From: Dirofilaria immitis
Taxonomy: Eukaryota; Nematoda; Chromadorea; Rhabditida; Onchocercidae
Assembly (NCBI GenBank): GCA_024305405.1
Contig: JAKNDB010000109.1
Coordinates: forward strand, 3,472,001-3,536,000
DNA: 64,000 bases
Direction of reading: 5' to 3'
Both the position numbers and the translations under genes were made by a program. Under the pieces are notes generated by a model that made no database searches, was not told where the DNA came from, and saw nothing but the letters and a program-made list of their open reading frames with translations. Of the stretch, positions 10,501 through 24,082 are shown in pieces. Positions within the stretch are counted from its first letter, which is position 1, and each line of letters begins with the position of its first letter.

Positions 10501-13500
10501 AACAAAAATGCATTACGCATCTTATCCCATTCTTATACATATCTTTCTTGGTTAAAATGTCAGTTTTCAAGAGTGTAACCATGTTTGTGATGAATCAGCA
10601 TACCAAAAGAGAAGAATTATCGAAGGAATAAAAATTAACGGAAAGGAAAAAGCAAAAAAAAAAATGAATGGAAATGCAATCCGGAAAGCTTTTTTCCCTT
10701 GTCTTTGAGAAATTTTATCCAAAAAATATCCCTTCATCAATTCGTTCTCAGCACAAAATGTACGATTAGTGGAAATAAATTTGTAAGTGATAATAAAAGC
10801 GGGAAAATACATGACTATCATTGGCGCGTACTGCGTATCATCATTTAGCGACTATTATTGTTCGCATAAGAGGTCACGGGCCAAATGAAGCAATACGAAA
10901 ACATAGGTATTAGACACTATCAAAGGTGTTAACATTGATAGCATGATGGGAAAATATTTTCGGGGAGACATATCAACAATTCGAAATGTTCTGTGTAGTA
11001 TCCCGAAAATCTCTTTTATTGGTTTACTGCATGACAGAACTGTTATTTCTGAAATTCAATATGATGGAAAGTTTAATTCAGTTTAAAATTTCCAGCAAAC
11101 CAATTTACAATGTAGCGAGGGAAGTCCTCTCGTAAATACACTCACACTTATATCCATTCATTATTCCATTTTTTCTTTTTCTCTGAGATATGAATTTTGG
11201 ATCAATCAGAAATCCCTATTATATTTATACTGTGTGAACTGCTCTATCGAAAATTCACCTGCTTAAAAAGTAAGGACTTTTACGAATAGGAAATATTCGA
11301 AATTTGAACTTAACACTAATGTCACTAGATTCGCTAGACGGACAATGCTAGAACATACTATTTGATATGGACAAGAGGTATCTTAAATTAAAACTTGCGT
11401 CCTATAAAATGATTAATCGAAAAGGATTGAATAAAATGAGAAGCTCTCTCGTTGCAGCTGAAGGCTAAAATGCGAACAACAAAAGTCAATCCGATTCCCG
11501 ATAGGCGAAAAAATGGGTGGTTCGCCCATGAATACATTACAGCGCCAACTCATCTATCGACCTTTGCAGAACAGCTGTTGCACAGATGTTTAAATTAATC
11601 GGCTGATTACTCATAGTTATCCGCAACCATTTCAACTACTGTTTTAAACTTTTTAAGTTCTCGAATTTCGATTTAATTAGAGCCTATTTTATAATCAAGA
11701 AATTATAGCATCGAATATAGATATCCTCGACAGATTTATAATTAATCAAGGCTAATATAAAAGCTGGTGTGTGCCTGCTACACAGTGATTTTTTCAGACT
11801 AACTAACCAAATGCTATTTCAAATTTGATTAACAAACTTCAGGAATAAATCAATATCTTAAAATTGAGAAAATTTATTTGTATTAGGGACTTTTTAATTT
11901 GTCTTTTCTCATTCAATTCCAAACTTTTTCTCGGCAATAGAGATATGCAATTCTGCGCATATTGTTATTCATTCTAGAAAATTTTTCAAAAAAATCCCGT
12001 TTAATTTTATAGTAAATAGATTGTAATTTATGGAAGCAAAAGTTTTCAGGTACGAACAAAAGACATATATTTGAAACCAGAAATGTCAATTCTTGAGATA
12101 AAACATGAACAAACTGATAATGATTAGAACTTTACATTATTGAAGAGAGAATTTAGAAGTTGCGGGAATAAGTTGCCTACTTTCATTAAGAATCCCAACT
12201 TTAAATCTAAATAGAAACATTGCAAAGCTTACTGATTATCTAATCAGTTAGCTCGTTTAGACCATCAACGGCAGTTAACGGAAGCTTAAGATAGAACAAA
12301 ACTTACATTTCATAAAGATTTTTGGTATAAAAAAATTTTTAATTTTCTAGTAGAGTTTTAATGCGGCAAAATTAGAGAATAGATTTCTTATAATTTGAAA
12401 ATGAGTGAAATTTTTAATCAAGAATTGTTATAATTTATGAAATTTCAATCATGACGAGTTTGCAAGAAAATTTTTTAGAGAATTTTGCTCACATAAGTAC
12501 TTTGCAAATTGTGAAAAGTGCCTATTCCGAAAACATTACACAATAAAGTAAATCGACCATTATTATATTTTTCTTGATTATAACTTACTTATTGAAAATC
12601 CTAAAGGTTCAAGTCAAAAACTCAATTGAAGTTAGTGAAAAAATTATTTTTTAAATTTGGAGATTCCTTTATCGAACGATCGTGTGACACAATTATTAAA
12701 GATCTTCCAGAAGTCAGGTAAGAAACTTCTATCAAAAGTGACCATGAAGTTGGTAAATTTCTATAAAAGTTGATGTAATTAACTAAATCTCATCAATATT
12801 ATGAAGGAAAAATTCAGTCTTCTGACTGTTTCACCAAAAATTTCCTGAGTGCAGGTGATTAATTCAAAATCGAAGAACTTATAGTCGATTCAGTGTAAAG
12901 CGGCTTTTGGCATCTTTTGAAACAGAAATAAAGTTCTGAAATACTTGTTGAAAGAAGTGTTTAAAGTTTTGTAAACATTACAATTTTGTATAAATTGAAA
13001 AGTAAACTGGAAGCAGTTAGAACCAATGAAGGTGCGACATAAGCAATTTTGAAAATATTGTGAATATATGAACAAAAATATCAAGTGTCGGAGAAAATAT
13101 AAAATCTCAAATTACACTGTAGAAATTTATTCTGTTTGGATCGTTTGTCGTATTCATAGTAAATTTTTCTATCTTAAATATCTGATAATTCGATTCACTG
13201 TAAATCTCTCCGTTTTATATAATCAAAAATTAGTAAATATCTACGAACCCATTTAGATGTGTTGTAAAATGTGATATGGATGCTTTTTTCATTTAGCTCT
13301 CTTTGTTATTACCCGCTTAACATCAACAGTAAATTACCGACTAATTTGCTAGCAGCTGCTTCTACTTTAATAAATTAGCTTGTGTATAATATGTGAAATG
13401 CTGTAAAGATCTTCTCGCATGAAAACCAAACTTATGTAATATTTGATATGTTGTCAAGTAACTTCCGCAATAAAAGGCATATCATTGAAAAAAAAGGACC

Positions 13501-16473
13501 TTCTTCTACTTTCGGTTACTCTTTTCCTTCTGGACCGATACGACGCTTCAGGTCAATATTCCAATGATTCCACTCTTTTACTTTTTCTACTGAAGATATT
13601 GTTCGTTTTGTTATATTTAAACTATATTACAGAAAAACTATATTACCGATATTTCTATTGTATTGTGCGTATTGATTAACCCGAATAAAGTTTATAGTAA
13701 CCCATTTCGTTACACTACTCTATCCATAATTTCCACTCATTCATAAGGAGAAAATACTTTCACGACATCAAGTTGATTTTATGGTTTGGAAAATACGAGC
13801 ATTTTGTGACTTCAATTTAGACAATTTTTGTATTATTTAGAAATACCACAAGAAACTGCATTGCTTCAAGTGGTTAGTATAGTGAAAATATTTAAAAATA
13901 TATATATATAAAAAGAAATTTGTGAAGAGATTACTGATAAATTGTCAATGAAATGTTTTTTCTTTGGTTCTCAGTAATAATAATTATAATTTGGGATCAT
14001 TTTAGAAGCATTAATTTTCAATGTTTATTGGTCGATCAGATTGTTAGGGACTTTTTGCTTCAAACCAAGTAAGTTTTAGGTTTGGGCGTCATATATTTCG
14101 AAAGTTTGTTTCAAATTCTATAATGCACAGTGGTTTAATGTTCATGCCGTGTTCTTCGATGAAGTCATATTGGAGAAATCCACGTTACTTTTTACAGACT
14201 TCATTCTTCGGTGAAGATTTGATTCACTTCATTTGTACAATTTTCATCCGCCAAATATCAGAATGCATGACATCAGCAGTATAGATTTCAGATTAAGTTC
14301 CTAATACACCTTCAGTCGATTTATGGAATCTATGAAATTATATATTGCCGATTTATGAGAATTATATTTTTATTTTCTCGATCTCCTAATGTCGAGACAC
14401 ATTTTCAAATATAAATCAAATATGAAAATGTAAAATATAAATGAAACATTGAAAAGTACAATTGCTATGAAAAACTGAAGAATAATACTGTTCTTACCAA
14501 GCGATTAATTTTGGTATCCTTGAAATAAGCAAATCCAAAAACTTCGTGCCTTATGCAAAGATGATTTCGTTTATCTAAAATTATTTATCGGTGTAAGTTC
14601 ATTTCAAAATGTCACAATTTATGCTATTCAGAAATCATTGAATCACATTTTTTTCGTTAGCTGAAGCTCGAAATAATTTATGCACTTTTGGTTTCCAGAC
14701 ATTAGATTATTTGGAAACAATAATCAGAAATACAGCTCTATATAAATCTATCGAGAATATATATATGACCAAATAGTACCACATGAAAATGGTAAGGGAT
14801 TGATATTCGGGAATAATAATAAATAAGGGTTACTTCGAAACAACTTTTCCAAGTTAAAAAGTAAAACGACTTTTCATGCCTAGGAAGTATTTCCTCGATA
14901 TGCAAGAAGGATATGAATTCAAAAACTTATTTTATCATCATTTGCGACCTTTATTTCTTTCACTTTGCCATGAAAAAAAGGAGAATTTCAACCTGAAAAA
15001 CGTGTAGAAAAGTTCTGCTTGAATACTTTTAAACTATCACTCTGATATTCGTTAGCATCTTTATTATTAGTTCCTCACCAAGATTTATATTCGATTACAC
15101 ATTAATTATTTAAGCTACCACTTAACATCTGAAATTTTAATAAATTCTTATTATTTCTCCATTCTTTCCTCTCATACAATTTTTTCATTTTTTCAGATTT
15201 AGTTTTACGTTTGTAATCTTATTTTATTTTAACTTTACGTTCTCAATTTCTTCATATTTCTTCCGATGCTTCTTGCTCTTAATGTCTTATACAGCAATCG
15301 TTGTTACTGGAAAATAATCAGAATATTTACAATAATATATGCAATTCGACAATTTGTATTATTTTCTTTTTTTTCCATTTTCTCATAATTGTACGTGAAA
15401 TCGAAAACATTATTTGATATAATCTTCATATATGAAGTAATTATCGAATATTATTTGTATTATTGTTGCTATATAATATACTCTTAAAAATTTATGTATT
15501 TATTATTGCTTTTCCTTTTATTTCAAACCTTATACAGTAAAAGTATTCCTTTGATATTGCCATCTGTTAGCTTTATAGGAAATTTATTATCATAAAATGT
15601 GCAATAATATTTAAAAATTATTTAGAAGACATTACTGCATAAAATCATCACAGGCTTTGGAAATCGATAAAACTTGAAGCGCAGTTAAAAATCACTTTTT
15701 AACTAGTTTTTACTAACGTGAAATTTTTTTACGAATGAGATTTCTTTCCAGTACTGTGATGCAAACTTAATCCACAATTATTTATTGCAACTTTCTAAAT
15801 ATTAATGAGAAAACATTCGAGAAAAATAGATGAAAGAAAATGAGATCTGATAGAAATAAAATGCATTAATTCAATGCGACCTTTATACTCACTGAAAGAT
15901 TTATTTCTGCCTTTAACAACTTGATTTTTGAACTGAATTTTCCACCATTAAAAGTCATTCCAGCTTACAATGGCACATTTTTCTATATCTTAGCTTAAGC
16001 TCTCTCTGGACTACATTTTTTCTGATCTCAATCTAATCCCGTAATTTCAGTACCTCAAGATAACTATGGATATTCATGCAGTTTATCTTTACTAATTAAA
16101 TTATCGGAACAAAAGAAGATCCGCTGTGAAATTATTTCAGTAACCAGAAAAATCTGAATCTCTCACTTCCTCACAAACCATCATAAAACCAACGTAAGTT
16201 TTCCTATCATAGAGGAAAAAAATGAGATGGAGAAAGGGAAGTATTTTGCTTAAAGAACTGAAGTATTGTTAGATATTGACTTGGCTCATTAGCAGAAATA
16301 AGCGACCATTCTATTTGCTAAGCAATACTTATCGATTTCAACTCTTCTTTAGATATTCATATGATAACGAGAAGTAATGGAAATCAAGAGACAATATGCA
16401 AAAAAAGTAGGCGGTTGTATCATTAAAAATTAAAATAAATGGGAAATGAGTATAGGCAAACAAAAAATAAATA
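10501..16473. other. Long intergenic stretch
   Basis: Almost 6 kb of AT-rich DNA between two minus-strand genes. I see no multi-exon model. The only relatively GC-rich open stretch is 11470-11598, entered separately. A short phrase near 12660-12719 that ends at a possible GTAAGA donor was noted but not supported. Confidence 0.5.
11470..11598 (+). other. 42-codon open reading frame, uncertain
   Basis: ATG-to-TAA frame beginning MRTTKVNPIPDRRKNGWF and ending AEQLLHRCLN. It is noticeably less AT-rich than its surroundings and could be a fragment of an exon or a small gene. I recognise no family and see no flanking exon that joins to it. Confidence 0.15.
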
Positions 16474-19400
16474 TCACTGAACTTCACCGAAAATACCGGC
16501 AAATGTACGTTTCAGTTGACCCATTGTGTCATCTTGATGCTGCTGTTGCTGTACGCTGCTTCCTAGTGATTCCTTCCCTTGCTTACTTGGCTGTCTTACC
16601 GGTTTTTGTGGTTGTGATGTTTTCTGGTCATTAGAACTTCTTCGTCCCAGCCTGTCATCACCATTCACTGTAGTCTCACCTTCAAAACAATCTGTACGCG
16701 AAATTCAATCTACGATTTTTGGGAAAAATTCTAAGTTGAATTTATGTTAATATTTGTTATTAAAGAATACGGAGAGCAAAAAGTCTCATAAATACTCTAT
16801 ATTTTACAATTCTTCACCATTTTAAAATTTGAAAAACCGCGAGTAATCAGTCAAAAATTTCTGGATATATTCCTATATCGAAAGAAATTACCTGAAATAT
16901 TTGTTTCCAAAGTACTGGATCGTGAAACGTTCGTTGACTGAGGACGTAGCGGTGAAACAGAAAGCATACCAACATGTGTTATTGGCATTTGTTGCGTAAC
17001 ACGTTGAGCACTTTAAAAATGTTTAAAAAATATTTCCAAACTTATTTCTTCAAACATTTATTTTTACCATTTATGCTTAAAATCCTAACAAATACTATGT
17101 AAGTGTAACATTCGGCATTCAAATTTGAGGATTCAATTTACATGTTTAACTGGCGAATTCAAAGTTCAGAGAATTAATGCATCATCAAAATGTCAAACTG
17201 TTTAGAATTTGACTTCAACCTAATTTTGCTTTGACCAATTATTTTATACATTCTCGAAGTACAGAAAATAGAAACGAATACTAACGACTGTATAATATGT
17301 GCTTGAATAAGGTCAGCGATAGCTCTACGATCATCTTCTTGGGTATCACCAAGTAAAGTTACGGCATCATTTATATCGTGAATTATTTCTCTTCCATCTT
17401 TTGTTACCAAAATATCGATACCGAATACATTAAGCCCACCGAAAGCATCTGATATAATAGTTAACCATTGTTTCTGCCTCAAATAATTATTTTCGAAATT
17501 ATTTCTATTTTAAGATCGTATTTAACTCCGAAAATCGAAAAATATTACATCAACCCATTTCATGCGAAATTTAACCACAGCAGTTAATGCGAATCATAGA
17601 GGTTTATCAATCATTTATCTCACTATTTAACCTTGAAAAACTGCACAAAATATTCACCAATAACTTTACTTAGAATGTTCAAATATTAGAGATTAGGTAA
17701 TGAAGTTGGAGAAGATGAAAATAGCTCAGAGTTTAAATTTAAAATCCTCAGGAAAAGGCCAATAATACTTTAAAAAACTATACCTGTTTGAGAGAGAAAT
17801 TTTCTCCAACATCGCGGAACCGGCGTTACTTTTCCAGTCACTCGATATACCTTTACGAATGTACGCTCTTGTTTCTGCACCAATTTTCTAAAAAGGAATT
17901 AGCAAGCACGTAATTCATTTCATTAAAGACCTTAAAAATTTATTAAATCAATTAAAAAAATACGGAAAAGTTATGCATCACATAATATTTTCGATAATTC
18001 ATGTAGTCAAAGATTTAACTTCAATTTTTTCCAAAATGATAAAAGTATTCCAATGGTGCATCTTACTCAGATCTTATTTCCCACCTGTAAATGTATATCA
18101 TATTTCGTTTCGACAAACGGTTCGATAAAAACCTCTACGGGTTTTATTGCTCGTAGCATATTTTCCACTTCTAGCAGATGATTTTCGTCTTCGATTTTCA
18201 TCTGTATAAATACTTTTCAAAATTCTCGAAATATTTCCTTACACAAAACAAAATAACAAACAAAAGTTTGCATTATTATCGAAATTTTATATCATCTAGA
18301 AAAAATACTAAAAAAGTTCACCTTCCCAAGCCCGTGACTTCCATGCCCAACACGCATCACAATCGGAAACCGAGGTTGCACACTCTGAAAATACATTAAT
18401 AGAAGATAATTATTCATATCACTTAATAAAAATTAATAAATTTCAGAAAAAATCTTGGCTCACAAAGTGATCAAATGATGGATAATAAGTTTGCTCGATC
18501 AAAGGTATGATATTCGGTCCAGTTGCTTCACAAACCCACTGAAGTCGATTAAGCTAAAACACAATGAATTATGTCAGCTAGCATTTCATATACAAGTATT
18601 AGAACTAAAATACATTCTTCGTTTGTTCTCAATAATAAAGATAATAATACTTTGCTAATTATGAAAATCATTGAAAATCCAAATATTTTTGGAATTCTCA
18701 ATTTACTTCATTACTTTCATTTTGATTGGCAATTTCTAAGAAAAATATCACTCCAGAGACAAAAAAGAACCTTTACAGTACCTTAGAAAGAATAACATCG
18801 AGGGCTAAAAATAATTATCAAGATTTGGCCTTTTAAGTTATTCATTTATTAACAGACAGTTATTATTACTTATTACTTTTCACATTTAACTTCGAGACAT
18901 GGAGCATTGCGTTTTAAAATATTCGTGTCACACTTGGTAATAAAAATTATACCGTCCAATTTTTATTCAAGAATATCCGTATGCTTTCAGGATTATTTAG
19001 AGTTTGCACACCACCTTTCAGAAGTGCTATAACGACATTGGTGTAATCACCTTTCTCACTATTCGCATTTTGTCGAAACAAAACGAAGTCTGGCTGCATC
19101 CTCCTAAAAATTTAAATTGCCGGAAATTGAAAAATCGTTGAATTTGCAGCGCTAAAGGTAAAAGTACACTGATCGCACTTGCTTCGATCGACACAGTTTA
19201 CCTTGGTGTCAATGACTTTTTCCCAGTTTTTCATCCGCTATGTTGGTGGCTACCAAAAATACAACAAATTAATAAGGTAGATTTTAAGTCGTCCCTTTTC
19301 TCCTTATTTGTTAACGTGAGACCATCTAAACAGTTATTCACCAAAACAAGGAAAGAGAAAATCGTTCGGAAAAGAAAAGTTCTTCAAAACTTTCAATAAA

Positions 19401-21187
19401 AATACCTGCGTTCTTTTCCAGATTCGAAAATATCCACTGTACATTTGCGGTTAGAGTGACAGCAAACATGTATTTCTGAGAATGGAGCCTTGAAATTAAA
19501 ATTATAAAGAAAACTTTTCAGTTCTAAATTCTAATTACATAGAACTAATATTTCAAAATTTAATCTATCTGGTCATCAAATGAAGCAGTTCTTAAGAAAC
19601 ATTCGTAGGGTTTCTGATAGATTTAGTCGCTGACATCAGCTTAGTTAATTCCAAAAACTACAGTTAGTAAGTAGCAACCGAAAGCATATCTATGCAATTG
19701 AAATGATGCATCAATCTTTCAGCCATTACTCAGATTTTTCATGATCACGTATACAAGTTAATACTGTGACAAAATACCTGTTCAATCCGCAGTTGCCAAC
19801 CAGTACGATTATTGCGGAAATATTTGCTCCTGGAAATAAGGATATGATAAATTTAAGATTATGAAAAAAATTGTTGAAATCATTTGTATGAATCATTTGT
19901 ATGAATTGATTAGGTAAACGTTAGCAGGCATACTGTACTAAATAAGCAAATAGTTTTGGAGATTTAACAACCAGTGAGTTGTGAATTTCAGACAAACAGT
20001 AATTACCAATCGATATGTCGGTCATCAATAATTAGTATACATTTATGTGGTCCCTGAATGTACGATGCAGCATTGCTGGCTGCTTGCATCAAATTTCTGG
20101 TTATACCTTGAACTTGCGAATACATAGACATTGACTTTGATGGTGATGTTGGTGCACTGAAAGTAGAAACTTGATTCTCAAAAAAATCTCCCTTCGTCCT
20201 ACAATCACAGGCATTTTCTTTGGTCAAATCCTGGATCCACAAGATGCCAAAAATACTTCACTCATTTTCCATATACGGGAAAAAATCGAACTTATTCCCA
20301 GTTGTGTTTTCAACGAAACGATTTTTTCAAGAATATAATCTGAAAACTTGAGGAAATTCCTGGAACAGTAGTTCAGAATTTTATCTCCGAAGAACTGATC
20401 ACTAAATTTTATCTACCCTTCCTCATACGAACTATTAAATCAATCATTTCTAATCTCAGAATCGCTGGAACAGAAACAACAATTATGGTAGCAATAATAA
20501 TAATTAAACTTATTAAGCAGATTTTCTCTTTATTTTATATTTCTACTACTTAAGTTTCAATCGGCACATTAACGACATTTTTATTCCTCTTAATGTCGTT
20601 GCATGTCTCATCTGTTGTATTATAAATGCCCACAAATATTGCAGTCTTGTCATTATAAGAAATACGGTGGAGTGTGTTTATTATTTGAGTGAATCATTTC
20701 TTCCTTTATTTATCACAAAAATTTTTTTGGATAATTCTTGTCATATACATCAATGCAATTTGATATTCACTACCAACAATAATTTCTATTGTGTCGGTGC
20801 TAATGAATTTTCTCTTTCTTGGAAAATTTCAATCGTATAATCCAAAGATAACCTTATAGCACTAGAAACTTTGTTGGCAAGACCAGCCAGTGAGAAACTA
20901 TTGGGAGGTGCATTTTGGATCTGCGAGAACTGCAGTTGTTGATGTTGTGCTTGTTGCTGATATTGCTGTTGTGGGCCACGTCCACCAAGTGCTGTAGATA
21001 CTGATTTGTCATCGTCTTCGATATCTTGAGAGCTGAAACGACGCCTGAGAAAGTTGACACCACTAGATAAGCTTTCCATATTTTCTTTTCTTGTACTCAC
21101 TACTTCTGCAAATCGTCGAGTATTTCGAGCTGGCTGTGTCGGTTGTGGCAGCTGGTTTCTCCTGTCATAAAAATATTTGTCGAGAAC
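16474..21187 (-). CDS. snn-1: Synapsin
   Basis: Synapsins coat synaptic vesicles and tether the reserve pool. Exons on the minus strand: 21187-20853, 20156-20007, 19829-19778, 19488-19406, 19103-18953, 18553-18464, 18384-18322, 18201-18085, 17887-17784, 17477-17289, 17010-16892 and 16691-16474. They sum to 557 codons including TGA, all in phase. The first exon carries domain A (NFLRRRFSSQD, residues 45-55), whose RRxS serine is the PKA/CaMK site, then a Gln-rich linker. The C domain runs from about residue 150: IIDDRHIDW, WSKYFRNN, MQPDFVLFRQNA, PLIEQTYYPS, RVGHGSHGLGK, TKYDIHLQ, SSDWKSNAGSAML and SDAFGGLNVFGIDIL. The last residues, DTMGQLKRTFAGIFG, resemble domain E of long synapsin isoforms. 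The exon at 21187 opens at an acceptor with no ATG, so an upstream exon is missing, unless Met37 is used. The donor at 17288 is weak. Confidence 0.93.
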
Positions 21188-21967
21188 CTGCAATATAAAA
21201 AGCTATCTAAATTTCGAAAAAAAGAAAAAATCGAAAAATTGGTGATACTGAAAACAAAGCAGAAAGTCATTAAACTGCATCATGATGAGGATGAGGAGAG
21301 TTATGAATGATAAACTCCAGCTAAAAAAATTCTTAATGATCGCATATTAAACAGTTTTTTGTTGCTGATTGTTTATCCTTTTCTTCTTCGGGAGATAACG
21401 CTTGATAAATCTTTTCTCATTTTTAGAATGACTTCTAGTCTACATCTTTTTCTGAATATATTATACATAAGTTTCAAATTTGTTTCAACTCAGCTTTTTT
21501 GCTTAACTTTCACTATCCCTACAATTCCTTCTTACAGTCACAATCACATTCACTTATTGCTTATTCATCCTAATTAATGTCTTGGAAAATCCTACCATTC
21601 CGAAAAAAATCAGAAACACGACAATTTGAATTTAAAAACATATATTTTCTACATATATTTGTTTAATCCTACTGTTTTAAAATTCATAACTGCTTTTTTT
21701 CCATACAAACCACCTGAAGCAAATCATAAAACAATTGTTCATTCAATATCTTTGCGAAATTTTTTAGGCTAAACCTACATCTGTTTGAAAATTCTATGTG
21801 AAATGAAATTCAATACTATATCATAATTGACGAAATTTCTTAACTGCAATAAATTGACATTCTTCTCCTGCAGTCTTAAGAAACATGATTGTTGATGGCA
21901 ACGAAATTTAAATTAGGAGTGTTTGATAGGTGCTTCTGTGATCATATTCTTTACTATCAACTTACAG
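21188..21967. other. Region upstream of synapsin; 5' exon not found
   Basis: The first synapsin coding exon I can place begins at an acceptor (TTATATTGCAG), so a 5' exon and promoter should lie upstream. No candidate is convincing. A good pyrimidine-rich acceptor on the plus strand (TTCTTCTCCTGCAG, ending about 21874) is present, but what follows soon reaches a stop. Confidence 0.35.
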
Positions 21968-22220
21968 CAAAATTAGTGGATCTGATAAGGGAAAAGACAG
22001 CGGACAGAAATGAATTGATAGAAAACAGGATGAAATTGAAATCACTGAAGTTTAAAAACGAAGTATTAGTCAACAATATCAAAATCAGAAAATTCAAGAT
22101 ATTTGGCGCATAATGATTTCTATTAACGGAGCAACGCATGAAACGCAGCGAAGCATCGAAGCATTATTTTCCCAAAAAGAACTTATAATGCTGATCGTTT
22201 ACATTCCACCCATTGATTAG
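21968..22220 (+). CDS. Candidate last exon of a coiled-coil protein (doubtful)
   Basis: After a CTTACAG acceptor an open frame reads KLVDLIREKTADRNELI and on through an Arg/Lys/Glu-rich, heptad-like stretch to about 22075. A second frame then stays open for about 50 codons, through IQDIWRIMISINGATHETQ, to TAG at 22218. The two frames would join if one base were missing near 22060-22078. That is the same type of defect as in the better supported genes here. No 5' exons are identified and I recognise no family. Chance open frames in AT-rich DNA are possible. Confidence 0.3.
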
Positions 22221-24034
22221 TACAGCAGCGGATAGCCGCAAACAATATGCGATGTGTTCCAGTTTATTGGAAGTGAAAAAGTTCCAAAATAACCAAGTAA
22301 TAAGGTGTACAATTCATGACAATGAACGTTAATAGATGGATGTATACTGCCGGTAATATAGATTTAATGTAACTCGTTATTTTTTAAATTTATAGGTTAC
22401 TAGATGATTACCAATTAATAACAACGAAACTTCTTTCAGGTTAAAATTAAAGCAATCTTAATTATGCACTTATTTGGTTCAAGCTAATCTTCATTTTTCT
22501 TGATTCTTTTTTCAAAATTATAGTTAATGCTTATTGCAAAATCGATCTCTAGTAATTTCTTCGACACTTCACGTTGTGAAGATAAAATGAAAGTTAAATC
22601 TGAAATGAAGCGAGTAGGAAAACGTTTTTTCTACCAAAAATTCAGGAAATAAATTTTTGAATTGGACAATAGATTTTACATCACATTTCATTGCTCTTGA
22701 AGAGACAAAATGATGTTACGATGAACAGCAGTTTCGACTTGCTTTTTGAAGCAAAAAAAAAAGTCATCCGAAATCTTAAGATGCTTTTTTATCTATCTGA
22801 ACGATATTAATTATTAATCAATTGAAAAACTGAATGAATTACGGAAAAAAATTATGATAGAAACTCTATCTTAAATTTCTCATTATTTAAAACTTTACAG
22901 ATACTTAAATGAGAATATTTTGTGATGCCTACAAATCTTATATAAACAGCTAAGCCATGCAGCTACGTTATACGGTATGAGCCGATCCTTCAATTTGGCT
23001 CCACTTCTGTAAGTTTTAATATAAATTCATCCCAAAAATATAAATTGAGAAAGTTCTACCATACAAACAATTACAAACAATGCAATTGCCTATCCATTTC
23101 ACCAAAGCTATAAACTTCACGGTCTTGAAAAACTGAAACTAAGTTTGAACGAGAACGAGGCAGAATTATAGTACTTGACTGGTGTCACTTTCGCGCCTTT
23201 GATCATATCTGAATAAACTTTAGCGTGATCAATATAAATTAAGTGAAATTAATTTAAATAAACAATTTAAGAAACTCACAGCCTGAGAAAATTCGATTCA
23301 AAACTTTTCTAGTGGGGCTGCACTTCTTTTTATCTTCACACTTAACCGAACATTTATTTTTTACTTTCTTCTTTTTGCTTCTTTTTAAAAAGGCAAAAAT
23401 TTTAAATAAAGTTCAAGAAACTATTATTCAAAATTTTTTGATTAGTAAGTTTTATTAGGAAAAAAACAACTGAAATTGATTCATTTAGCATTTCTAATAA
23501 ATCATTTTAATTGATCGGTATATAATTCAAAATACTCCTAGTAATTCTATCAGGAATTAAAACAATGAATCTTAAATAAAAATGATTAAACTGCTCGGAT
23601 CGAAACTCAATCAGTATCTATAATTAATTACCTAATTAAGAACCAGATTTGTATTGAAAAAATAATAAAAATGAAAATTTATACACAAACGAAGCTTATA
23701 CTTAGTAGCAACCTTCTGTAGGTTACATTTCCTTAGTCATTCAATTTGTTTGAACTGATCTGCTAGTTAAACCGCAATGAAACTACCAATAATAGCATCA
23801 AGGTAAAAAAGAAAAAGAATTGACGAATATAATTTAGATAGTAGGAACTACTCCTGGAAGTCAGAGAACAAACAGATTGGGAAAACAAGAAACGATACAA
23901 AAGCTGTTGACTGGCATGAACAACAGGAAATGCTATATTACTACATACTCATTAAAAATTAGTATTGAATATATAATACGAAAGAATATCTTAAGCAAAA
24001 AGAGATCAAGAAGAAATATTTCAATCTTTGGCAT

Positions 24035-24082
24035 CTATCAAAAAAAGTGTTTGGCTATCTATCAGAAAAAGTGTTTGGCTAT
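24035..24082. repeat. Two copies of a 24-bp unit, one mismatch
   Basis: CTATCAAAAAAAGTGTTTGG plus CTAT at 24035-24058 is followed directly by a copy with a single A-to-G change at 24059-24082. It is non-coding as far as I can tell. Confidence 0.9.

Noticed and set aside
12660..12719. Plus-strand phrase SCDTIIKDLPEVR before a GTAAGA donor, resembling part of a saposin domain
   Set aside because: It has a single cysteine, no paired exon and no clear acceptor. The similarity is too short.
13890..13915. AT-dinucleotide stretch as a possible regulatory or centromeric signal
   Set aside because: It is a short simple repeat, unremarkable in this base composition.
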